Positions 56,400 through 64,000 of a stretch of 64,000 nt of DNA are shown one piece after another. Position 1 is the stretch's first letter; every line of letters starts with the position of its first letter. The DNA is from Undaria pinnatifida (lineage: Eukaryota; Sar; Phaeophyceae; Laminariales; Alariaceae): the NCBI GenBank assembly GCA_012845835.1, contig JABAKD010000008.1:6246775-6310774 (forward strand), given 5' to 3'. The notes beneath the pieces are model-generated. The model saw only the letters and a list, made by a program, of their open reading frames with translations. It made no database searches and had not been told where the DNA came from. The translations under genes and the position numbers were made by a program.

Positions 56400-57020
56400 A
56401 CCTTTTCGATAGTATCCGAAAAGATGGTTGAATCGACAACATGACTGAATAAACAACATGGTTGAATTGACAAGGTTGGTTGAGTCAAACGATAGTTGTG
56501 ATTGAATCGACACGATGGTTGAAATCGACGGTATAGTTAAATCAACAAGATGGTTGAATCGACAAGACGGTTGAATTGGCGCGGTATGGTTAAATCGACC
56601 ACAAATGGTTAAATCGACGGTATATCGTACTTAAATTGAAAAAATTGTTGAACAGACAAGATCAGTACCCTTCACGAGACCTCTAGATTGTTTTCTAGCA
56701 TAAAGTATGGAAATCAGATTAATATGAGCTTTTGATGTGGTCGACCAAATTTTCAACAACAAAAACGTTCATTTTTTTCCGGACAAAGTTCTATGGGTAG
56801 GGTTGGGGTCGGGGTTAAGGTTAGAGGGTTAGGGTCTAAAGTAGTGTTTTTAGTTTTTATATATTTCCCGTCTCATAATACTGAAAGCACAAGTGGGCCG
56901 AACCAAATTCCCAGATTTCCATACTTTATTTTACATAATAATCCAGAACGGCGGTAAAGGCGGCTCGACAAGATGGTTGAATCGACAAGACGGTTGGATC
57001 GATAAGATGGCTGAATTACA
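56400..57020 (+). repeat. Minisatellite of GGTTGAATCGACAAGAT units, two blocks
   Basis: Block one (56420-56660) has about twelve irregular copies of TGGTTGAATCGACAA(G/C)A; block two (56968-57016) has three more regular copies. Between them is a degenerate TTAGGG-like stretch at 56800-56845. Confidence 0.8.
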
Positions 57021-57119
57021 CCAAGCATGTACCGGTGTTTGTTTCTGTTGATAATATAACTTGGTCGACCCGACCCAACCTGAACCCTTACCCTATCCCA
57101 AACCTCAACCCTGTTACCA

Positions 57120-57300
57120 CTGCAAAAGTGAGCCCCCTCAATTTCCAAGAAGTTTGTCCCCAAAGACGTGGTTGCAGTTCTGGGAGAGGTGTATACCCTT
57201 TTCCAATGGCAAGGATTTTCCTACTCAATTTCAGAGGGGTTTGTCCCATAACACGTGGTTGCAGTGCTGGAAGGGGTCAACCCAACCCTAACCCCGACCC
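57120..57300 (+). repeat. Tandem duplication, ~85 bp
   Basis: (C/T)TCAATTTC, GTTTGTCCC, ACGTGGTTGCAGT, CTGG(G/A)AG and a pyrimidine-rich end appear twice in succession (about 57135-57205 and 57218-57290). An AACCC(T)-rich stretch flanks each side. Confidence 0.75.
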
Positions 57301-57849
57301 GTGTCACACAGAAAATCACGGAGGGTTGCCGGGGTCTAAGTAGGTGCCGCAGTTGGGGCAAAAAACACACGGGCAGTGTCGCGGATACGGCATAAGAGAG
57401 CTCAGTTCAAGCAGGAGTGCGGATTTAAGAGAGGTCTACATAGCTTGGCACACGGCGCTGTTTAAGCTGAAAACCCTCATAAAACCATTTTCGTAAATAT
57501 AACGATTCCAGAGTAGAGTCTGTTCAGGTTCGAGATGTCGTGCTCTTTTCGAAAGCCCGAGCTATCCTGGAAGAGCACAATGTCGGGTATGCGAAAGCGA
57601 AGCAAACTATCAATCGCGTGATCGACTCCCTTTTGCGTTGTAGAAAGCGTACTGTACATGCCTGGTAAGGTATGATTTTTCTTGAAGCCACTGTCAAGCA
57701 CAAAACAACTCATTCGGTGTAATATAGGTTTCTCATACACGGATAACCCCCCCCCCCCCCTACACCCCTTACACCCCCCCCCCGCTCCCCTCCTCTCTCC
57801 CCCACGCCGTCGTTAACAACAACGGCACCGAAAATGACAACATCATCAC

Positions 57850-58990
57850 CGCTACCGATCCTCTTGCGAGTGCTCGGTGGCGATTCCTTGCTTCAGCCGC
57901 GGCTCCATCCTCTTAGTTGCTACCGGCACCTCCTCCACCTTCTTAAGGGAACCCGTGCCGGTGCCGCGGTCGGGAAAAACCACGTGATCTAGCCCGGCAG
58001 TCTTCTGCTGGGTGTTGCATTGAGCAAAGAGGGCCTTGAACGAGAGACGGCCGGCCTTTCTGTAGCGGTGGGCGCGCGTCTTGTTTTGCCTCCAAGTATG
58101 GTAACTCGCCAGCGGGTGCGGAGGGGAGGGGGGGGTGGGGAGAGGAGGACAGTGGTGTTATAATATTGTGGTGTTGTGTTTCGGCATTGCGGTGTTGTGG
58201 TGGTGCTTAACGGTGCTCATAGGTGTGATATTTGGTGTTGGTATGACATGTGTAAGGGTGAGATGTATGATGGTGTGATGTGTGATCGAGCGGGCGAGCC
58301 TATCATATAGCGTAGGATAAAGTATTCGATAAGCGCCGTGGGACGGGGGTTTCAAAATAGAGGAGGCGTCTGGAGGGTATCATATATATAGCGTAGGATA
58401 AAGTATTCGATAAGCGCCGTGGGACGGGGATTTCAAAATGGGCGAGGCCTCTGGAGGGACGGTGTTATCATATTTTAGGTTCGGTGGTGAAAGCTTGAGC
58501 TTGAGCTACTATAGTTGTTAGCTTCGAGAAGTTAATGCAACAGCAGTCGCGTGGCAACAGCCGCCTGTCGGTAAACCACGGCAACACTAACATCGAGACC
58601 TGTTAATAGCCAAAACGCCACCAACGTCACTACCAACGCGAACCTCTCCCGCCACAACTTCAATTACCACGCTCGCCACTATCACCACCCTCAATAATAG
58701 TCCACCACTACCACAATAAGCAATAGCGCTAACGCCAACAACGATACTAGCATCAACGCTGCATATAGCGTAAATGTCAGCACTGCTAGGATTGTCACCA
58801 CTAACATCACCAACATCAGTACCGCCAACACCGCCACCAACCCCACCACCAACACCACCAACACCACCACTGACACCCCGATCACCCCAATCCTCACAGC
58901 CAAGGCCTTCTCACCGTGCCCATGGGGCACTTCCCCTCCCATGGGTAACCCAGGGAAGCGTGTCCCATTTGAACCCGAGAAAAACAAAGT
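57850..58990 (-). pseudogene. Inverted partial copy of the RNB gene 3' end
   Basis: On the minus strand, 58990-58905 resembles the end of RNB exon 6 and its donor (GAAGT, CCCATGG(G)CACGGTGAG). 58890-58690 is a GTT/GTG-rich intron like RNB intron 6. About 58106-57857 is homologous to RNB exon 7: SYHTWRQNKTRAHR, RLSFKALFAQCNTQQKT, ATKRMEPRLKQGIATEH. The last-exon copy is open but lacks roughly 25 codons in the S1-like part, and a Tyr codon became TAG one residue before the original end. No other RNB exons are present, so it cannot encode an enzyme. Confidence 0.85.
58275..58465 (+). repeat. Tandem duplication, ~95 bp, in the RNB pseudogene intron
   Basis: TATCATATA(TATA)GCGTAGGATAAAG, TATTCGATAAGCGCCGTGGG, ACGGG(G/A)TTTCAAAAT and GGC(G/C)TCTGGAGGG occur twice in a row, nearly identical. 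A single diverged version exists in the parent intron (about 8125-8205, opposite strand). Confidence 0.85.
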
Positions 58991-59069
58991 ACATCACCCA
59001 CAAAAAAACGGCCTTCGCAATCATCTCGAAAAGACAAATCGAAAGTCAGATTTGAAAGAAAGTTTACTA

Positions 59070-59843
59070 GTACGAGTATTAACATGTGATACGTGGTCGT
59101 CGAAGTCCGCAAGAGGCATAGAATGACTAGCATATTTTGCCCCAACGTCAGCACACTATCACAGCACATGATGATGAGATGTGGCTTCTCCTGTCCTGGT
59201 TATGGTTTTTCCTGGTGCAACAGAGTTTTTACGTGCCCCCGAAACTCTGCTGAGTCCATCATGAACATCATAGCGGGATTCGTCTATTTGACCGACGTCT
59301 GTGGTAGCAGCATCTCCTTTCCGTGGGGATCTTGGATCGCTCGACGGTTTAATCATGAGTTAGCTCATTATATCGATTCCTTTCCCTGCGCATGCCCAAA
59401 GCAGCGGAGTGGTGCGGCAGACGAAGGGATAACCTACGGCACCAAGAAACCATAGTATACCGCCATACCTGAACTTCTGGCTTCTCCGCCAGCTCGCATC
59501 TCCACGAATTATCGCTGCATCCAGGCATTGCCCTTTCACGCCGCTACCGCATCAGCCCTCACGAGGGGGAGCGGTTCTTAAATGGACAGTGTCTCTGCTC
59601 TAAGTCTCGCATGCCCCCTAAACCCAAAATAATTTCCCTAAGTGCATGATCCCTTTTTCGCCAGCATCACCGACGCGACAACCTTTGTCCTCATGACCAT
59701 CACGTCGATGATCGTCGAGATCAGCACACATTGACGAGAACGCCTTCTGACGATATTTAACGCGTTCGACATGGGCGGTGTGAGGTACAAGCTACTGACT
59801 AGGTAGTCACACCGTGGTTTTCGTAAAGGCGACAAAGGTTTTA
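59070..59843. other. Spacer between the RNB relic and MITE copy 2
   Basis: No gene supported. A 120-codon plus-strand ORF at 59093-59455 is Cys/Ser rich with no pattern I recognise. Confidence 0.4.
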
Positions 59844-60107
59844 GACTGATTCTACGATAGCCCCCCCGCCAAAACCAGCGATTTTTTTATAACGAACGTT
59901 TCATGGCTGCTCGATGTCCACAAGGAAGGATACAATTGAAAACAAAGTATCCATATATTTTCTGACGCGCCCAGGCCTGTCGATCGACGACGTCGGGGAG
60001 GGTGTCGAGGGACACCGTATTTCAGGAGATCCGACCGGGAGCTAGTTTTGAAACCAGCGATTTCGCTAAAGAAAAGTCGGGGGAGGGGGGCTACCGTAGA
60101 ACGACTC
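59844..60107 (+). mobile_element. TIR element (MITE), copy 2, 264 bp
   Basis: Left end GACTGATTCTACGATAGCCC, right end reversed GAGTCGTTCTACGGTAGCCC. Flanking TTTA on both sides (59840-59843 and 60108-60111) is a 4-bp target duplication. Length and internal order match copy 1 at 42586-42850, including TTTCAGGAGAT and the G run before the right end. Confidence 0.88.
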
Positions 60108-60111
60108 TTTA

Positions 60112-61150
60112 ACCCAGAAACACCCGAACCGAGGGGATTCGTTGCCGTGTTCCCTTTGCACATACGGAGTAACACGTAGCACAGACACCGGCTGCGCGTT
60201 CATCAAGAGTTCATAATTTTTAAGTTGCATTGAAATTGTTTTGGGTTTAGGGCTTCGGGATTTGGGCCACTTCTATAGACTGTGGCGGTCATTTCCAAGC
60301 TTTGAGCAATATCTCCAAATTATACGGTCAACCATGGATGGCCCATGATTGCGCGACTGGCATCTATATGAACAGCAAGGTCTACAGCAGTGAAAAAATA
60401 CAATAAGTAGGTGGTGGCACGTGAAAGCTGCAGTGTTGGCACGTGATGATTGCTTTGTTCGATGGCTACCGTGCTACTACTCCTCTTGTCTCCAACTCTC
60501 GTAGTTTGACTGTTGTGCTTGGTGCGAAGTCCTCGTAGTTATTCTTAGTGGTTGGTACGAAGGCCTCAGAGTCGATACCCGGCACGTGCTTGTAAGTACC
60601 AACACAAGACACGGCAGACGGTAACGTATCGTAACAATTTGATGGCGTAGGCTCTGAGGTAGTACTGGCTTCTGATGCTTGTGTGCTGCCGCTTCCAGTA
60701 GAGCAGTTTTTTATATATTGTTTTGGGTAAAGAGAAATGAACCTCTACAGAACTCTACCACGTTTTTGGGCACATGTTACTTGGAACTGCAGTGTTGGAT
60801 CACGTATGCAGCGGTACCACAGTTCCACGTATAATATGTGTCATGTGTCATATTACCCCTGTTGCTCTCACAACACAGCGCTAGCTGCCTCACCCGCCGG
60901 CTTCCGTAGCAGCTGTAGCGCAAGCTGCCGCTACCTACGGCTGCCGTGACCTGTTTTATGTTTATTTCACCCTTACTTTCCAGATGATACGCAAGCCATG
61001 GCCACAGGTGTGGTCTGTTCTCCCCCCAGGCACGTGCTTCATCTTTACCGCGCAGAGGATTCAGCATTCCCAAGGCTCGTCGATTTTCATTGAATTTTGC
61101 TAACTCACGCTCTCGCGCTTTCCGCGAGTCAATTTTTGCTCAAGAAAAAC
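60112..61150. other. Spacer without supported genes
   Basis: No exon or repeat stands out. The region is between the MITE copy and the pol III-like remnant. Confidence 0.4.
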
Positions 61151-61169
61151 TCCCTAAGAGTACGAGCAT

Positions 61170-61240
61170 GCACCCGGGGGAGCTCGAACCAACGAATTCG
61201 ACCTTAGTAGTTGCGAGGTTAACCCACCAGACCATCGGGG
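61170..61240 (-). repeat. tRNA-like remnant, possible SINE head
   Basis: On the minus strand, TGGTCTGGTGGGTTAA resembles a pol III A box and GGTTCGAGCTCCC a B box, at tRNA-like spacing. The acceptor and T stems do not pair properly, so this is not a functional tRNA. A tRNA-derived SINE or tRNA pseudogene is possible. Confidence 0.35.
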
Positions 61241-61327
61241 ACGCCGACACCACGGGCACCTGAGTATGTTGACCGGACACGATATCCCCAGGTGTGGATC
61301 AGGTGCGGTTCGGCATCAATAAACAAA

Positions 61328-61332
61328 CAATG

Positions 61333-61384
<52 letters not shown>
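61328..61384 (+). repeat. (ACA/CAA)n microsatellite, about 18 repeats
   Basis: Uninterrupted CAA triplets. Read on the minus strand, it is a (TTG)n tail directly after the repeat shared with 12455-12560. This fits a SINE-like 3' end. Confidence 0.9.
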
Positions 61385-61385
<1 letters not shown>

Positions 61386-61495
61386 TGATAACAACTCTCG
61401 CAGTGGTGCAGCCAGACAGAAGGGAGGGAAACTGTGGCAAACGAGGCTCGAATCAAACAAACCACAAGAGCATCCGGCCATCTGCCGTCTATGTT
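61385..61495 (-). repeat. Dispersed repeat shared with 12.46-12.56 kb
   Basis: The minus strand carries GATTCGAGCCTCGTTTGCCACAG and the CTCCCTTCTGTCT block of the 12.5-kb copy. Confidence 0.55.
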
Positions 61496-61794
61496 ATTTG
61501 AGTGCCTTGAGTGGGTCTGCATCCTTGCCCGCATTTTTGACCCCCAGCAGTCATACGAAGTGTGCGCCTTCATTCCTCTTGTGTTTTCCGTTTATTAGAC
61601 TAGTCTATATGAATGTTTTTCGTTTGTATATGCTTTGCTTTTGTGCTACCCGCCGTGTCTTTATCTCTCTCGTGAATGACAGTTTCTCAATTAACTCGCT
61701 CCCTCACGTATTACAGTAGCTCCATTCCCGCTCCACAAACCCCAGATTTATTCAGTTAAAAATCTTACACTTGCGTATGAAAAAGTGTTGATTA

Positions 61795-62075
61795 TATGCT
61801 TAAATATGATGCGGATATGATGACGGTTGAGTATTGTAGGGGTTTCCAGTGATAAGTTGGCTACATGATAGCGGGATATCGGGATGGTGGAAATGCTCCG
61901 CCTATTTATCCGCCTTTCTTCCTGGCGAGCGCACTCCATGCTGCGCCTTGGCTAGGAGCAACGTAATATATATTTGTTCGTCTTATACTTGTCTTCATAC
62001 CGGTGACTCCACTACCCCACTATTGTCAGCTCAACGGGTAAGCCCTCTACGCTTTGTAGGGATCAACAAACACGA
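61795..62075 (+). repeat. Dispersed repeat family V, copy 2
   Basis: Second copy of the family at 47195-47485. It ends about 150 bases upstream of the poly-Q ORF, so it may contribute promoter or 5' leader sequence to that gene. Confidence 0.8.
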
Positions 62076-62225
62076 TAATTATCGCGTACCGTACGCGGTA
62101 CTATCCCTGTTCGAAGCAAAGGGTGTTGAGTGACGTGAGCTCTTCTGCGGAAGAGAGCTAGCTGGAGATACCACAAAAACAGCCCTCCCCGTGAAAGGGA
62201 GCGAGCTGGGTGCCTTGTTTGAACC

Positions 62226-63101
62226 ATGCCTGAGGGCGAGGTAAACATGGGCGTTGTGGACGTGAAGGCGTTGGCAGCGAGAGCGAGGAGCTCTCAGCTG
62301 GCAAAGATGCGGGAGCTGGAAGAGCTGCTCGCAATACGGGACCAACTGGAGGAAGAAATCGAGGGGGGTTTCCGTTATGGTTTCCGAACAATAGACCAGA
62401 TTTCTGCTGCATTGCGCGAGTTCTACAGAATCGAAGGTCGTATTGAGGAAAGCGAACTCATCATTCGCGAGTACTCGCAACTTCTCCTCGAGCTCTCGAG
62501 CTTCTCTATACGACTGGAGCGAATGCGAGGCGTTTCTCAGCCGTCTCAGGTACCAGAGAGGGGAGCGGGCGTGGCCAGATGTGAGTCACAGCTCGTGATT
62601 CCAGTACTTGAGACTGGGGATGAGAGCACTGCTCAGCAGCAGCAGCCGCAGCAGCAGCAGCAGCAGCAGTTCAAGACGGAGAAAAGTTTCATAGTGGAAT
62701 TAGAGACAAGAAGGAAAGAGCAGGAGGAGCTCTTGCAGCTGCCATTGAAGCAGCAGCAGCAGGAGCTGCAGCCTCCGGTGGCACCATCCCCCGTTTGGAC
62801 GTCACAGCTCGTATACCCAATGCTTGAGACTGGGAACGAGCGCACTGCACAGCAGCAGCCGCAGGGGCAGCAGCAGCAGCAGTTTGAGACGGGGGAAAAG
62901 GGATTGCTCGCAGATTTGGTTGTGAAACCAAATTACGAGCAGTATCTGCCGTGCTCCGTGGGAGCGGCGGCTGCTGAGCCCGTTGATGTGTGGGCCCGGG
63001 TTGGGGTCGGCACAAGGTGGCTGGTTGCGGTGGAGGACGCTGGGTGTGGGAGGCACGGACAGCCAGGTGGAGAATCCTTCTCACCGTTTGCACCAGACTA
63101 A
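62226..63101 (+). CDS. Hypothetical coiled-coil, poly-Q protein, single exon
   Basis: A 291-codon ORF with a good start context (GAACC before ATG). Residues ~14-100 are charged and heptad-like (MRELEELLAIRDQLEEEIE, then IEGRIEESELIIREY) and should form a coiled coil. Two copies of a ~35-residue module follow: SQLVIPVLETGDESTAQ plus a Gln run, and SQLVYPMLETGNERTAQ plus a Gln run. A third Gln-rich patch (KQQQQELQ) lies between. The C-terminal ~60 residues are Gly/Ala rich. There is no intron and no enzyme motif. A scaffold or nuclear regulatory role is conceivable but unsupported. Gln is encoded almost only by CAG, so repeat slippage is likely. Confidence 0.6.
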   Translation: MPEGEVNMGVVDVKALAARARSSQLAKMRELEELLAIRDQLEEEIEGGFRYGFRTIDQISAALREFYRIEGRIEESELIIREYSQLLLELSSFSIRLERMRGVSQPSQVPERGAGVARCESQLVIPVLETGDESTAQQQQPQQQQQQQFKTEKSFIVELETRRKEQEELLQLPLKQQQQELQPPVAPSPVWTSQLVYPMLETGNERTAQQQPQGQQQQQFETGEKGLLADLVVKPNYEQYLPCSVGAAAAEPVDVWARVGVGTRWLVAVEDAGCGRHGQPGGESFSPFAPD

Positions 63102-63780
63102 GGCAACAACCACAGGTCATGTCATGAAAAATTGTTTTTTGTCTGGGCTTTGTCTTGTTTCTAGAGTAATACAGCAGGTTGTGGACGTTTCCTGTTTGAA
63201 AATGAAAATACATACCTGGTGCGGAGTAATATGAAATGCTGCTAATTATACAACAGCAGTATGTGACTGACGTAGCGATGACATGTTACTCTTTGCGGCT
63301 GAGGCGATCATTTTCTTTCGCATTATTTGTTGTCAAGTCTTTGTTTTTCGCGTTAAATCATAGCAAAGGACAGAGTAGCTTGGGCAGAGGGACGGGCAGG
63401 ATAAATGCTTGTGCCTGCCCCCCAGCCCCTCTTGCCCCAACCACCGGCGAATGTGACTGCGTGTGGTATGGTAGCTCTGCTGATCAACAGGTTACAAGGC
63501 ACGGGATGCAGGACGCTTGACGGGTTGATAATAGATTATGTCCGCAGTAGCTAGCGCTTGCTTGCGACAGCCGTATTTTCTGTCTGTCATATGTACAGCA
63601 GTTTGGTACTTTAGTTCATTTTCAATCAACCATTTTTCCTCACGCACCAAAGAGGGAAGGAATTGAGAACGAACTCGCCATCTCCGAAACATAATATTTG
63701 ATTTCGGTTGTGTGCCGTGTATTTTTCTAACAAAATTCCTGGTACGATATCGTACGTCATTCGGTTTTACAGATAAATTG
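63102..63780. other. Spacer downstream of the poly-Q gene
   Basis: No supported gene. Short ORFs only. Confidence 0.4.
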
Positions 63781-63794
63781 GTGACGGCTGATGG

Positions 63795-63912
63795 CTGTAG
63801 GGGTATTGTTAGTACCATTAGTACTATATTTCAGGTACGCCCGGGAGATGATGATGGGTATTGTTAGTACCAGTAGTATTACATTTCGGGTACGCACGAG
63901 AGACGATGACAA
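63795..63912 (+). repeat. Tandem duplication, ~58 bp
   Basis: GGGTATTGTTAGTACCA, TTAGTACTATATTTC/GTAGTATTACATTTC and GGGTACGC(C/A)CG(G/A)GAGA occur twice in succession. Divergence is low. Confidence 0.85.
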
Positions 63913-64000
63913 CATACGTGGTATTTTATTTGTCTTCCACAATGCGGGTTACTTCCAGAATAGCTGGTTGTCAACCTCACCAGCGATCTAGCATAGTGCG

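Noticed and set aside
56800-56845. Telomere-like TTAGGG stretch
   Set aside because: Only two or three degenerate units, so not a convincing interstitial telomere.
61170-61240. Functional tRNA gene
   Set aside because: The A and B boxes are present, but the acceptor and T stems do not pair.
61219-61573. Cys-, Val- or Leu-run ORFs
   Set aside because: Translations of the CAA/TTG microsatellite.

Overview
The window looks like nuclear DNA of a complex eukaryote, most likely a brown alga (Ectocarpus-type stramenopile). I infer this from roughly balanced base composition, small exons separated by introns of several hundred to two thousand bases, many microsatellites and minisatellites, a poly-glutamine gene, and a high load of short dispersed repeats. 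There is no bacterial operon structure, rRNA or CRISPR array. The assignment is an inference; no marker gene settles it.

Layout. (1) 0.76-8.75 kb, plus strand: a seven-exon RNase II/RNase R-like (RNB-domain) gene whose N-terminal part is probably missing or lies left of the window. (2) 8.8-13.8 kb: repeat-rich DNA with no gene I can support, including a cluster of GGGTACCC-type palindromes. (3) 13.83-14.48 kb, minus: a single-exon OTU-family cysteine protease. (4) 17.05-25.12 kb, plus: a complete ten-exon ARMT1/DUF89 damage-control phosphatase gene; the spliced frame closes over all exons at 441 residues, the same length I recall for human ARMT1. (5) 26.8-27.0 kb: a possible retroelement integrase scrap. 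(6) 27.48-35.83 kb, minus: an unrecognised gene encoding a signal peptide, three to four imperfect ~65-residue repeats, a helix-rich region and a C-terminal membrane segment. Its large intron contains a tandem duplication of an exon-intron-exon block, with a dead hybrid exon, inverted arms and inserted elements. (7) 36.2-62.1 kb: mostly repeats (a 265-bp TIR element with 4-bp target duplications, several dispersed families, minisatellites), a few ORF relics, and at 57.8-59.0 kb an inverted, decayed copy of the 3' end of the RNB gene. (8) 62.23-63.10 kb, plus: an intronless coiled-coil/poly-Q protein gene.

The genes do not form a pathway: RNA decay, metabolite repair and deubiquitination are separate functions. 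The common theme is structural. Local duplications repeatedly cross exon borders, leaving decoy exon ends in introns of the RNB gene and a frame-breaking duplicate exon in the 27-36 kb gene. All exon borders were set by eye, from splice consensus, reading-frame phase and remembered family alignments; no search or transcript data were available.
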